Positions 18,149 through 27,366 of a stretch of DNA of 64,000 nt are shown here, one piece after another (position 1 is the first letter of the stretch; each line of letters opens with the position of its first letter). The DNA lies in NCBI GenBank assembly GCA_028285585.1, contig JANQOU010000006.1, forward strand, positions 372,001 through 436,000, given 5' to 3'. The notes below the pieces were generated by a model. The model saw nothing but the letters and a program-made list of their open reading frames with translations, did no database searches and was not told the DNA's origin. This stretch comes from Acidimicrobiia bacterium (GTDB lineage Bacteria > Actinomycetota > Acidimicrobiia > Spongiisociales > ZC4RG35). The translations under genes and the position numbers were made by a program.

Positions 18149-19081
18149 ATGGAAGCAGTAGTAGTGCTATTCGCGATTCTCGCTCTGGCACTGATATTGA
18201 TCGCGGCTGCCGGCTTCAAGGTGGTGCGGCCCTATCAGAAGGGTCTCATCGAGTTCCTTGGCCGGTACGAGAACACGGTTGACTCCGGTCTGCGTTGGGT
18301 CATGCCCTTCGTGAAGCGAATCACCAAGGTGGACATGCGTGAGCAGGTCGTCGACGTGCCGCCACAGGACGTGATCACCAAAGACAACGTCGTCGTGACG
18401 GTGGACGCGGTGATCTATCACGAGGCCACCGACCCGGTGAAGCTGCAATACAACGTGGGCAACTTCATCCTCGCCGTGACCAAGCTGGCGCAGACCAACT
18501 TGAGGAACGTCGTGGGTGACCTGGATCTCGACTCGGCGTTGACATCTCGCGAGGTGATCAACACCAAGCTCCGCCAGATCCTCGACGATGCCACAGACAA
18601 GTGGGGTGTCCGCGTGGTCCGCGTGGAGATCCAACGGATCGAGCCGCCGGTTGACGTAACCGACGCCATGCATCGCCAGATGAAGGCCGAGCGTGATCGT
18701 CGTGCGGCCGTGACTGAAGCGGAAGGTGACAAGAGAGCCGCCATCCTCAAGGCCGAGGGAGTCAAGGAATCCCAGGTGCTCGAGGCCGACGGTCGCGCCG
18801 AGGCGATCAAGCGTGTCGCCGACGCCGAGAAGTACCAGAAGCTCACTGTCGCGGAAGGTGAAGGACAGGCTATCGAGCGGGTCTTCGCCGCGATCCACAA
18901 CGGCGACCCAACACCGGACCTGATAGCCATTCGCTATCTGGAGACGTTGCAAGGCGTCGCCGACGGCCAGGCGACGAAGATCTTCCTGCCGCTGGACACC
19001 TCCGGCGTGCTGGGATCGGTTGCCGCCATCGGAGAGATGTTCAACGAGGCTCAGAACGGCTCAGAGCCGTCGAGCAACTAG
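18149..19081 (+). CDS. SPFH/stomatin-like membrane protein
   Basis: 310 residues. One N-terminal membrane helix (5-25), then the SPFH/band 7 domain with [31 protein letters not shown] and [10 protein letters not shown], followed by an Ala/Glu-rich coiled coil ([19 protein letters not shown]) and a short tail. Members of the paraslipin/QmcA group form membrane microdomain rings and work with NfeD proteins. A GGAGAAAGGA Shine-Dalgarno precedes the ATG. A terminator-like hairpin lies directly after the gene. Confidence 0.92.
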   Translation: MEAVVVLFAILALALILIAAAGFKVVRPYQKGLIEFLGRYENTVDSGLRWVMPFVKRITKVDMREQVVDVPPQDVITKDNVVVTVDAVIYHEATDPVKLQYNVGNFILAVTKLAQTNLRNVVGDLDLDSALTSREVINTKLRQILDDATDKWGVRVVRVEIQRIEPPVDVTDAMHRQMKAERDRRAAVTEAEGDKRAAILKAEGVKESQVLEADGRAEAIKRVADAEKYQKLTVAEGEGQAIERVFAAIHNGDPTPDLIAIRYLETLQGVADGQATKIFLPLDTSGVLGSVAAIGEMFNEAQNGSEPSSN

Positions 19082-19093
19082 AGCACGCCAATC

Positions 19094-19123
19094 GAGGGAC
19101 CCTCTCTCATGAGGGGGTCCCTC
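19094..19123 (+). terminator. Terminator-like hairpin after stomatin gene
   Basis: GAGGGACCC (19094-19102) pairs with GGGTCCCTC (19115-19123), with additional inner pairing (CTC-AT-GAG). It lies 13 bp past the stop codon. The following bases are T/C mixed rather than a clean T-run, so efficiency is uncertain. Confidence 0.65.
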
Positions 19124-19156
19124 TGCATTGAGACACCCCCGCAACCCGCAACCCGC

Positions 19157-19949
19157 AACCTCAGGTAATACCGACCGTATGCGGGCCCCATAGCCTCATC
19201 TACACCGAGCCTCGGCTGGGGCATTGGTGCCGGCTGGTGCCGGCTGAAGCTGCAACCCCTACTCGATCAGCCGCCGACGCGGTTCATGCTCAACAGCACC
19301 TGCTCGACATCCTGCGGGCTCCAGGGCGGGTAGAACACCATGGTGTAGAGGTCGCAACGCTCACCGGGCTGCTCGAACCATCCAGCAACCCAAGTGCCGT
19401 CCGGATGAGGACCCACGGCGGCCCGTGTCCCATCGATCTCGACCTCTCCCTTCTCCCCCGGCCAGTCCACGGCAGGGAGGGTTCCGCGAATCAGCGCAAT
19501 CGCAACGGTGCCGTCGCTACGTCCGATGAACGTCGTCCGGCTCCCCCCGACCGAAGTCCACACGTCGGGCTCCAGGTCCGACGGGTCGAATCCGGCCTGA
19601 TTGACGTTCACCGGGAGAAAACCGATCTCGTAAGGTGCTGCCGGACACTCGTCAACAGCCGCAGGGCGAGTGGTCGAGGTCGACGCCATCGGCGCGCTGG
19701 TCGTCGTTGACGGGGTCGTGGTCGTCCCGACGGATACCGCCGAGCAGCCGACAGCTACGAGCAACATCACTCCGGCCAGTTTCCACATGCCGGCGATGAT
19801 ATGGAGAGGGCAGGAGTTTCCCAGGAACCCTCGGTCACGTCGCAGCCCGAGGCTCGGTGTAGATGAGGCCATAGCGCCCGTGCCCTGGAAAGGGCACGGA
19901 GTTTCTGGCAGAAACTCCAACCTGATTTCATCAGGCATTACCTGAGGTT
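19157..19949. repeat. Inverted-repeat element, copy 1, enlarged by a 630-bp insert with a lipoprotein gene
   Basis: The ends are exact 13-bp inverted repeats AACCTCAGGTAAT (19157-19169) and ATTACCTGAGGTT (19937-19949). Inside them a second, exact 23-bp inverted repeat (19193-19215 and 19847-19869) flanks about 630 bp that carry the lipoprotein gene. The right arm has three hairpins: GTGCCC-GGGCAC, GGAGTTTC-GAAACTCC and CCTGAT-ATCAGG. Removing the insert leaves about 163 bp, matching the length and ends of copy 2 at 29139-29301. No transposase is present. Confidence 0.8.
19267..19788 (-). CDS. Lipoprotein, unknown function, inside inverted-repeat element
   Basis: 173 residues from ATG 19788. 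A signal peptide with lipobox VAVGC is followed by a Thr/Ser-rich linker and a beta-rich globular part of about 125 residues with two Cys. No named family recognised. I reject the longer ORF start at 19938 because the extra 50 residues are translated from the right arm of the repeat element. The gene sits entirely between the inner inverted repeats, so it may have arrived with, or inside, the element. Confidence 0.75.
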   Translation of the reverse strand: MWKLAGVMLLVAVGCSAVSVGTTTTPSTTTSAPMASTSTTRPAAVDECPAAPYEIGFLPVNVNQAGFDPSDLEPDVWTSVGGSRTTFIGRSDGTVAIALIRGTLPAVDWPGEKGEVEIDGTRAAVGPHPDGTWVAGWFEQPGERCDLYTMVFYPPWSPQDVEQVLLSMNRVGG

Positions 19950-19962
19950 CGCAGTTGGGGGG

Positions 19963-21528
19963 TCAGCGGAGGGCGTGGAGGAATCCGTCTCGGGAGCCGA
20001 TGTAGATGTTGCCGTTGAGGATGGCCGGTGTGGCCTCGATGCAAGACCCGCTGATCGGCACGGTCCAAGCCGACACCGGCTCTCTCGGATCGGAGAGTGA
20101 GTAGCCACGGACCTCTCCCAGGCATGTCGCAACCACCAGGATGTCATCGACGACTGCTGGCGATGACCAGGAATGCCAGCCAACGAAGTCAGACCAGACG
20201 ACATCCCCGGTGGCCGCGTCAACCGCGATCAGGTCGCCGAGGTGAGTGCTCACATAGAGCATCCCGTCATGGAGCGCAGGCGTAGCCCACAGTCCGGAGT
20301 CGGAGTTGCCACTGGTCAAGTCGATGCCCCAAACCCGCGGGTCGCCTGATGCATAGGGGTCGAACTTCACCAGTTGACCGACTTCCAGGTTGCGCTCCAG
20401 TTCCACAGCTCTCATCTGCGCCGGCTCGTGCTCGATTGCCACATAGATGTACCCATCCTGATCGACGATGGGAGTGGCATCGATGTCGCCACCGGCGTAG
20501 TAGTCGAAGACGATGGGAGCGAGGCCACTGCGGATGTCGGAGACATCGACACCGACGACGCGACCCCCAGAGTTGGTGAAGTAGATCCTCTCCTCGAATG
20601 CGACAACGGACGACTCGATCGACACGTTGCGCCCGGACTTGGCAAGAAGTTCGTTGTCGTAGCCCGGCATGGCCAGAAGCTGCACTGGGTCGACTGTGAC
20701 CATGCCCTCTGAGTCGACCCCACGGTTCAGGGCGTAGGCGAAGAACCAGCCGTTCTCACCGCCGACATACATGATGTCGTCGATGATCGAGGGGTTTCCA
20801 TCCCAATCGTTGTTCCAGATGCCGTTCACTTCGTTGGCGTGCAGTGACCACAACTCGACCGGCTCATTGCGGTCGAGAGCAAGTATCCGAAGGCGGTTGT
20901 CGCGCGATCCGAAGTAGAGGAGCGGATATCCGTCCGGATCAAGAGTGACACTTCCCTTGATCAAGTCACCAGTAACGAACCGCGATCGCAACGCTTGACC
21001 GGTCTCCCCGTTCACGAAGTGGACCGCACGGTCGTAGGCCCCAAAGATGACCTCGGTCACGCCATCGTCTCGGACATACGCAACCGGCTGGCCGGTCCAC
21101 CCCATGCCGCACCAGACTCGGGTCTCACCCGAAACCGTCGAGTTGCTGCACATCGGAGACTCCGGGTAGCTCCACCGAACCGACGGAGACACCGCTATCG
21201 GGCCAGACCCGTACCAAGAGCGTGTCGGATTGCCTCGAAACATCGACATCGACTCTTCACGACCCCACGGCTGAGAAACGGTCCAGCCGGGAATCACTCC
21301 CGGCTGGCGGGTCAGCACCGTGGTTGTGGTGGTGGAGGGCGCGGCGACTGTCGTCGAGGGATCCAATGTCGATGTCGTATCGCCAACGGTTGTCGTGGAA
21401 ACACTGGCCTGGGTCACATTGGTCGAGGGTGGCCCGCCATCCCAAAGGTTGAGCAGCACGAACGCGGCGGCTCCCAAGACCGTCCCCACCGTGAGCACGG
21501 TGATGATCGGCCAGGCGCTCCTGCTCAC
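19963..21528 (-). CDS. PQQ-type beta-propeller protein with membrane anchor
   Basis: 521 residues if started at GTG 21528, which overlaps the stop of the CapA-like gene (GTGA). One N-terminal membrane helix (WPIITVLTVGTVLGAAAFVLL), a Thr-rich linker, then a large extracytoplasmic domain with repeated blades such as GDLIAVDAATGDVVW and ILNGNIYIGSRDGFLHAL, typical of PQQ-like beta-propellers. Such proteins bind ligands or partners; catalytic quinone binding is not evident. The repeat-element right end lies 13 bp past its stop. A longer ORF start at 21603 is possible but would overlap the previous gene by 79 bp. Confidence 0.85.
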   Translation of the reverse strand: MSRSAWPIITVLTVGTVLGAAAFVLLNLWDGGPPSTNVTQASVSTTTVGDTTSTLDPSTTVAAPSTTTTTVLTRQPGVIPGWTVSQPWGREESMSMFRGNPTRSWYGSGPIAVSPSVRWSYPESPMCSNSTVSGETRVWCGMGWTGQPVAYVRDDGVTEVIFGAYDRAVHFVNGETGQALRSRFVTGDLIKGSVTLDPDGYPLLYFGSRDNRLRILALDRNEPVELWSLHANEVNGIWNNDWDGNPSIIDDIMYVGGENGWFFAYALNRGVDSEGMVTVDPVQLLAMPGYDNELLAKSGRNVSIESSVVAFEERIYFTNSGGRVVGVDVSDIRSGLAPIVFDYYAGGDIDATPIVDQDGYIYVAIEHEPAQMRAVELERNLEVGQLVKFDPYASGDPRVWGIDLTSGNSDSGLWATPALHDGMLYVSTHLGDLIAVDAATGDVVWSDFVGWHSWSSPAVVDDILVVATCLGEVRGYSLSDPREPVSAWTVPISGSCIEATPAILNGNIYIGSRDGFLHALR

Positions 21529-22622
21529 AGCTCTGGACCACACTCCGGCTCGCCGGTGATCTCCGGTCTCCCGTGTGTCCGGATGAAGGCGGGGATGAAG
21601 CAAGCCTCGATCGACCCGTCGGGGCTAACCACTGCCCGCGCCACCGCCGTGGTGGCGCTGGGTACCGAGTTGTGCGGCCAGATGAAGTTGCCCAGGCCCC
21701 AGAAGACTGCCGCGCCATCGACCATCTCGAGCGGGTTCATCCGATGCTGGTGATGGCCGAAGATGATGTCCGCACCGGCTTCGATCATGGCCTCCGCTGC
21801 GACGATGTCATCGGCGCGCGGCTGGGTGTCCAGCTCTCTCCCCCAATGCACAGTGACGATCACGATGTCTGCGATCTCGTCGGCGGCAGCAACTGCCTCT
21901 GCCATGCCTTCCGGGTCGTCCCCGTTGCGCATCCCGGGCGAGTCCTCGGTGGCGTAGTACCAGGTAGAAGGAGCGACACCACCGAAGCCGACGACGGCGA
22001 CAGTCCATCCGTTGATCTCGAACACAGCGGGCGCTCCGGCCTCGTCGTGATTGGCACCCGCCCCGACCGGTGCGATCCCGTTGGCGAGAAGCTGGACCCG
22101 GCCATCCACCAAAGCGTCTTTCCCGAAGTCGACCGAGTGGTTGTTGCCCATGTTGGCGACCTCGACACCGTTCCTCTGGATCGACGGCAGCGACTCTGTG
22201 GGGCACCTGAACGTGAATGTCTTGTTGAGGCGGGAGCCCAGATCGGAGGGCACACACTCGAGGTTGATGACCGTGAGGTCATCGGTGAGGAAGAGCCCGC
22301 CAAGACCCGAGAAGGCGTGATCCCAGCCCTCCCGGCCCAAAGTCGGGATGTAGTTGGCGTCCATCGCCACATCGCCCGTGCCGTGAATCACCAGAGTCCC
22401 CTTCGGGGGAAGCGTCGTCGTCGTTGTCGGCGGAACAGTCGTGGTCGTCGGTGGCAGGGTCGTCGTGGTGGTCGTTGACGTGGAGGTGGTTGTCTCGATG
22501 GCAACGACCACCGTCGTTGGCGGCGGATCGTCCGTCGCAAGTGACCACCAAGAGAAGGACAAGCCACCGAGCAGCGTCCCTCCAACCAGGACAACCACGA
22601 GCTTGATGGCAATGGACCGCAC
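21525..22622 (-). CDS. CapA-family (metallophosphatase-like) surface protein
   Basis: 365 residues: N-terminal membrane anchor (8-28), a very Thr-rich linker (TTTSTSTTTTTTLPPTTTT type), then a CapA/PgsA domain with GTGDVAMDAN, NLECVPSD, GNNHSVDFG and FGHHQHRMNPLE, which carry the metal ligands of this calcineurin-like fold. CapA proteins act in poly-gamma-glutamate capsule synthesis in Bacillus, but many relatives have unknown roles. No capB or capC gene is near. It is translationally coupled to the beta-propeller protein. Confidence 0.88.
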   Translation of the reverse strand: MRSIAIKLVVVLVGGTLLGGLSFSWWSLATDDPPPTTVVVAIETTTSTSTTTTTTLPPTTTTVPPTTTTTLPPKGTLVIHGTGDVAMDANYIPTLGREGWDHAFSGLGGLFLTDDLTVINLECVPSDLGSRLNKTFTFRCPTESLPSIQRNGVEVANMGNNHSVDFGKDALVDGRVQLLANGIAPVGAGANHDEAGAPAVFEINGWTVAVVGFGGVAPSTWYYATEDSPGMRNGDDPEGMAEAVAAADEIADIVIVTVHWGRELDTQPRADDIVAAEAMIEAGADIIFGHHQHRMNPLEMVDGAAVFWGLGNFIWPHNSVPSATTAVARAVVSPDGSIEACFIPAFIRTHGRPEITGEPECGPEL

Positions 22623-22681
22623 AGCGGTCAGAGGCTATATCCAGGCAAGGCCTATTCCCTGTCGCGCGACTGGATCAGCAG

Positions 22682-23461
22682 CTACAAGATCTGGCTCAAG
22701 AAAAGCTTGGTTCGCTCTTCTTGTGGGTTGGTGAAGAAGTGCTCAGGGGTGCCTACCTCAACGATCTGGCCATCCGCCATGAACACGACGCGGTCGGCCA
22801 CGGCGCGGGCAAAGCCCATCTCGTGAGTGACACAGATCATGGTCATTCCTCCCTCAGCCAGCTCGACCATCACATCCAAAACCTCTTTGATCATCTCAGG
22901 GTCGAGTGCGGACGTTGGCTCGTCGAACAGCATGACTTTCGGCTTCATCGCCAGCGAGCGAGCGATCGCGACGCGTTGCTGCTGGCCACCAGAGAGCTGG
23001 CCCGGGTACTTGCGCGCCTGATCAGGAATCCCGACACGCTCGAGCAGCTGCATGGCGTTGGCTTCGGCTTCATCCTTGGCCTCGTGCCGAACTTGCCGCG
23101 GAGCGAGGGTGATGTTGTCGATCACAGTCAGATGCGGGAACAGGTTGAACTGCTGGAACACCATGCCCGTCTCACGACGGATCTCTTGGATGTTCTTGAT
23201 GTCATCGGACAGCTCGATGCCATCCACGACGATGGTGCCGCGGTCGTGCTTCTCGAGCCGGTTGATGCAACGGATCAGAGTCGACTTGCCGGAGCCAGAA
23301 GGGCCAATGACGACAACCACTTCCTGCTTGCCAACGTTCATGTTGATGTCGGCCAGTGCCTGGAAGTCACCAAAGAACTTGTCGACATCCCGCAGCTCGA
23401 TTACCGATTCGCCCTTGGCCTGGGTCGCGTCGGAGAAGACCTGTTGTTGTTCGCTCGTCAT
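22682..23461 (-). CDS. Polar amino-acid ABC transporter ATPase
   Basis: 259 residues. Walker A GPSGSGKS, signature [10 protein letters not shown], Walker [14 protein letters not shown] and the switch His in VTHEM match the GlnQ/AapP group of polar amino-acid importers. It is the only ATPase in this locus and must energise the permeases at 23458-26090; it may also serve the permease at 28275. Start overlaps the permease stop by 4 bp. Confidence 0.94.
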   Translation of the reverse strand: MTSEQQQVFSDATQAKGESVIELRDVDKFFGDFQALADINMNVGKQEVVVVIGPSGSGKSTLIRCINRLEKHDRGTIVVDGIELSDDIKNIQEIRRETGMVFQQFNLFPHLTVIDNITLAPRQVRHEAKDEAEANAMQLLERVGIPDQARKYPGQLSGGQQQRVAIARSLAMKPKVMLFDEPTSALDPEMIKEVLDVMVELAEGGMTMICVTHEMGFARAVADRVVFMADGQIVEVGTPEHFFTNPQEERTKLFLSQIL

Positions 23462-24858
23462 CTTGTCACTCGCAATCTACGTTCCAATCTCTGACTCTCA
23501 CGTGACATGGCAAAGGCGAAAGCCCAGTAGCCAATTGCCACAAAGACAAGTGTTTCCGCAATGCTCACCGCTCTGAAGTCGGGTTGTGTGTGCACCAGCG
23601 AGCGCACCCTCAAGAACTCCACGATCGAGATGATGAACAGCAGGGAGGAATCTTTGAACAGTGAGATGAACTGCCCCACCATCGCCGGGATCACTGCGCG
23701 CAGAGCTTGAGGCAACACGATTCGATTCATGATCGTGGGCGGGGCCAACCCCAACGCCTGGCCTGCCTCAGTCTGACCCCGCGGCAAAGCCTGAAGACCA
23801 CCGCGGACAATCTCAGCAACATAGGCAGCAGTGAACAGCGTCATCGCAGCGATTGCTCTCGATACAGCGGAGAGGTCCGTGCCCGCCGGGAGCATGAAAC
23901 CAAGAATGAACTGACCCATGAAGAGCAGCGTGATCAGAGGGACGCCACGGATCACCTCGATGTACATCGTCGACATGATTCGCACGGCGGGAAGCGTGGA
24001 TCTCCGTCCCAACGCAAGTAGCAAGCCGAGTGGGAACGCCAGAACGATGGCGATGGCTGAAACCATCAACGTGAGATGGAGCCCTGACCACTCGTCCCAA
24101 CCGATGCCCGGCGAATCGACCAAGGCGTAGATCGTTCGGATTACAGCAACTACTGCGACCGCAGCCACAAGACGCATCACAATTCTGAGCCAGCCAGCCT
24201 CGAACCGACCAACCGGGGCAACCATGTAGGCAGCGATTCCGTAGGTGAGCCCTAGAGGCAGCCAACCCCCAACATCGAAGCCGGAAACCACCTGGAAACC
24301 CAACACGAGAAACGTGGCGGTGAGCAACCAGCCCGCACTACGGAGCCGACGAGGGAAGCGGAATGCTTGGAAGCCGACAAGCAAGACTGCAACGGCAGCA
24401 CCTATGAGAAGGAAGGGGTTGAGGAGGCCACCCACGTCGTCGGTCGACGCAAACCACAAGAGAATCCCCAAGAACACTACGAGGGACCACATCCGTCCCA
24501 CCGTGGCCAGAACGCTGCTCCGCTCATAGGGAAGCCCGGCATCTTCAGCGCGATCCTGCACCGCCGCGGAGTTCGTGCCGAGCCCGATCCCGAAAGCAAG
24601 CACGAACAGAAGTATCTGGGAGTAGATCCGCCACTCCATCTCGCGATCGAAGGTCCCGATCATGAACAACGTGAGGTTGCGCTGAACTGCCTCCCATTGA
24701 CCGTTGACGAAGAAGAAGAGAAAAGCCCGGTAGCCGAGAACAAGGATGAGCGGGATCAGAAGGATGGTCAGCACCCCCGACCACCAGTTCTTAAAGAGGT
24801 TCTTGCGTACCCACTCCAACGGAGTCAACTGGTTGACGGGAGGTGCCGCAGTCGTCAT
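23458..24858 (-). CDS. Amino-acid ABC transporter permease, long AapM-like form
   Basis: 466 residues. An N-terminal half with about six membrane segments precedes the usual permease domain (from about 255), which contains the EAA loop [18 protein letters not shown]. Long forms of this kind occur in AapQ/AapM general amino-acid transporters. It overlaps its neighbours by 4 bp on both sides, so all three membrane/ATPase genes are translated together. Confidence 0.92.
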   Translation of the reverse strand: MTTAAPPVNQLTPLEWVRKNLFKNWWSGVLTILLIPLILVLGYRAFLFFFVNGQWEAVQRNLTLFMIGTFDREMEWRIYSQILLFVLAFGIGLGTNSAAVQDRAEDAGLPYERSSVLATVGRMWSLVVFLGILLWFASTDDVGGLLNPFLLIGAAVAVLLVGFQAFRFPRRLRSAGWLLTATFLVLGFQVVSGFDVGGWLPLGLTYGIAAYMVAPVGRFEAGWLRIVMRLVAAVAVVAVIRTIYALVDSPGIGWDEWSGLHLTLMVSAIAIVLAFPLGLLLALGRRSTLPAVRIMSTMYIEVIRGVPLITLLFMGQFILGFMLPAGTDLSAVSRAIAAMTLFTAAYVAEIVRGGLQALPRGQTEAGQALGLAPPTIMNRIVLPQALRAVIPAMVGQFISLFKDSSLLFIISIVEFLRVRSLVHTQPDFRAVSIAETLVFVAIGYWAFAFAMSRESQRLERRLRVTR

Positions 24859-26090
24859 CGAGCCACCAACTGGATTCGCCGATTAATGATATTGAGTATC
24901 AAAGAGATGATCAGCGAGAAGGACAGGTACACCGCCATCATGATGATGATCGACTGGACGGCTGGCCGGCCGTTGCCGATGGACGTCTTGGTGAGAGCTG
25001 TGATCTCCGCATAAGACACGGCCGTGCCCAACGATGTGTTCTTCACCAAGTTGAGGTATTGGTTGATGGTCGGGGGTACGGCAATCCGCATCGACTGCGG
25101 GAGAACCACAAAGCGGTACCGCTGGAAGGCATTGAGAGCCAGAGCGTTAGCAGCCTCCGACTGCCCGTGATCAACAGCCAGGATCGACCCGCGGATGATC
25201 TCACCGATATGGCTCGCCGTGTAGAGGCCCAATGCCACGGTGAGTGCCATGAAGCCCCAATTCATCTGGAACCCACCCGAGATGTTGCGTCTGTTCTCGG
25301 TGAGTTCGGGCCAGGACATCGCGAAGGGCGCTCCACTCACCAGATAGGCCACAACTAGCCCAACTACCACGACGCCGATGAACCAGAGGACTCGATGATG
25401 GGGCTCGCCGATCTGCTCAAAGACACGGGTCCTCCAGCGCCATATGAGAATGGCAACAATCAAGACAACCAAGAGAACGATGAAGAACACCAGGGCCTCT
25501 CCCACCTGAGAAACTCCCGGTATGCCCCAGCGATCGTTGTTGATCATCAGGAAGTTGTCATCCGTGCCTGGGACCTTCAACTCCCAACTTTCGGCAAGGA
25601 TCGGAAACGGGCCAAAGGTGAAAACAGCAAACCCGAAGAAAATTATGATGACCAGCGGCGGGATGTTCCTGAAGATCTCGACGTAAAGAGTTGCTAGCCG
25701 AGCTACCAACCAGTTTTCCGAAAGTCGCGAAATGCCAACAATCACACCGACGACTGAGGCAAGGATGACCCCAAAGAAGCCGGCGAGGAAAGTGTTCTTG
25801 ATGCCGACGACGGTCATCTCCCAGACCGGCGATCGAGGATTGAACCTGCTCTGGAATGGGATCACCCAGCACTCGCCACAGAATGGAATCTGAAAATTCG
25901 TCGGTCCAGAAAGAAAGTCGAATGACGTCGAGATATTGACGCGGTTGAGGTTGTCGATGAGGTTCGAGAACAGCCATCGGCCCACGAGGAAGACAACCAG
26001 TACAGCTAAGACCTGGCCGACGATCCTCAGGACTCGGATATCGCGCCAGAAGGGCGGGCGCGCAAGTTCTCTTGTCTGCGTCTCAGTCAC
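24855..26090 (-). CDS. Amino-acid ABC transporter permease, AapQ-like
   Basis: 411 residues with about eight to nine membrane segments. The EAA-type loop GQSEAANALALNAFQRYRFV lies near the C-terminus. A large periplasmic loop sits between the first helices (FDFLSGPTNFQIPFCGECW), which is typical for AapQ. With the long AapM-like protein it forms the heterodimeric pore. A hairpin separates it from the binding-protein gene upstream. Confidence 0.92.
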   Translation of the reverse strand: MTETQTRELARPPFWRDIRVLRIVGQVLAVLVVFLVGRWLFSNLIDNLNRVNISTSFDFLSGPTNFQIPFCGECWVIPFQSRFNPRSPVWEMTVVGIKNTFLAGFFGVILASVVGVIVGISRLSENWLVARLATLYVEIFRNIPPLVIIIFFGFAVFTFGPFPILAESWELKVPGTDDNFLMINNDRWGIPGVSQVGEALVFFIVLLVVLIVAILIWRWRTRVFEQIGEPHHRVLWFIGVVVVGLVVAYLVSGAPFAMSWPELTENRRNISGGFQMNWGFMALTVALGLYTASHIGEIIRGSILAVDHGQSEAANALALNAFQRYRFVVLPQSMRIAVPPTINQYLNLVKNTSLGTAVSYAEITALTKTSIGNGRPAVQSIIIMMAVYLSFSLIISLILNIINRRIQLVAR

Positions 26091-26112
26091 TAAAGGACAA
26101 CCCGGGAAGAGG

Positions 26113-26140
26113 GTGAGGGTGACCCGAAGGCCACCCTCAC
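26113..26140 (-). terminator. Attenuator-like hairpin after binding-protein gene
   Basis: GTGAGGGTG (26113-26121) pairs with CACCCTCAC (26132-26140), a 9-bp GC-rich stem in the 57-bp gap between the binding protein and the permease. It lies 7 bp past the stop. No T-run follows, so it may act as partial terminator or 3-prime stabiliser to keep the binding protein more abundant. Confidence 0.6.
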
Positions 26141-26147
26141 AATGTTT

Positions 26148-27197
26148 CTAGCGGTAGGGCGGAACGTACATCAGGCCGCCGTTCGACCAGAGGTCGTTGA
26201 CGGACCCGTCAAGCGGAGCCAGCTCGGCGAACTGGTTGTAGATCTCCGGGTAGTTGCCGACCTGCTCGACGATCTGAACTGCAAAGTCCGACGGGAGACC
26301 CAGCTTCGGGTCGAAGTTGTCGGTTCCGATGAAGTTCAGAATGTTGGGGTCGGTCCCCGAGTAGCTACCAATGTTGCCGGAGTTCAAACCGAACTCCCAG
26401 GCCTGAACGGTCGCCATGACCGACCAGTTGACTACCTGAGCCCACTCCGTGTCGCCATCAGCGACGGCAGGGCCTAACGGCTCTTTGGAGAAGATCTCAG
26501 ACATGATCGTCTGATCTGCTCCACCTTCACTCTCAATGGTGAACTTCCACGAGCCCAACTGCGAGGCATCAGAAGTCCAGCCTTCACACTGCTCTTCCTC
26601 GTAAGCGGGACGCAACTGGTTGTTGTCCTCGAACACCACCGGGTTGAATGCGATTCCGCGTGCGTTGAACACCGCAGTGAGGTTCAACTCCGTAGTGGTG
26701 CCTGACAGAACACAGATGTTGGCGCCATCGAGGTCCTCGAGTGTTGTGAAGCCGGTCGAGGCCGGGACCATCATCCCCTGACCGTCGTAGAAGGTGGTGT
26801 ACAGGAAGTTGACACCTTCTTGACCATCACGAGTGGCGGTCCAGGTTGTGTTCCTGATCAGCACATCGATCTCACCGGCCTGAAGTGCCGTGAATCGCTG
26901 CTCAGCGGTCAGCGGGACGTACTTCACGGCATTGGCGTCGCCGAGCACACCCGCTGCGACCACGCGACAGAACTCGATGTCAAAGCCGCTGTAGCTGCCA
27001 TCCTCGGCCACCTCTCCAAATCCTGGGAGTGTCTCATTGACACCGCAGTTGAGTTCGCCTCGATCGAGAACGGCTTGCAGCGTGCCGCCTCCCTCTCCGC
27101 CGCCGGCCACGGTGGTGTCTCCGCCACCGTCATCCGAACAAGCAGCGAGAATGAGAGCAAAAGCGAAGAATGCCACCAAGAGCTTGCTTCTTTTCAT
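26148..27197 (-). CDS. Amino-acid ABC transporter substrate-binding lipoprotein, AapJ-like
   Basis: 349 residues. Lipobox LAAC at about residue 20, a Gly-rich spacer, then a periplasmic-binding fold with GELNCGVNETLPGFGEV and the family feature TWTATRDGQEGVNF. The length and the motif set fit the AapJ/general L-amino-acid group. Start ATG 27197 follows GGAGGAGAA; the longer ORF would cross the divergent promoter region. It is divergent from a second binding-protein gene. Confidence 0.93.
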   Translation of the reverse strand: MKRSKLLVAFFAFALILAACSDDGGGDTTVAGGGEGGGTLQAVLDRGELNCGVNETLPGFGEVAEDGSYSGFDIEFCRVVAAGVLGDANAVKYVPLTAEQRFTALQAGEIDVLIRNTTWTATRDGQEGVNFLYTTFYDGQGMMVPASTGFTTLEDLDGANICVLSGTTTELNLTAVFNARGIAFNPVVFEDNNQLRPAYEEEQCEGWTSDASQLGSWKFTIESEGGADQTIMSEIFSKEPLGPAVADGDTEWAQVVNWSVMATVQAWEFGLNSGNIGSYSGTDPNILNFIGTDNFDPKLGLPSDFAVQIVEQVGNYPEIYNQFAELAPLDGSVNDLWSNGGLMYVPPYR

Positions 27198-27366
27198 TTC
27201 TCCTCCGTCTGTTTGAAATGTGAGCTGGCAGAACCGGCCCACGTAGGCGGCGACCCTAATCCGATTGCGCTGCCGTTGCCCTTGGTTCCCGCCCAAACCA
27301 TTCGCATTGGGGTCGGTCTCATTGATACGCTTGACGCCCGCTTCCACACGAGGAGACCCACCAATC

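Noticed and set aside
19789-19938. N-terminal 50 residues of the longer lipoprotein ORF
   Set aside because: Encoded by the right arm of the repeat element and placed before a clear signal peptide start.
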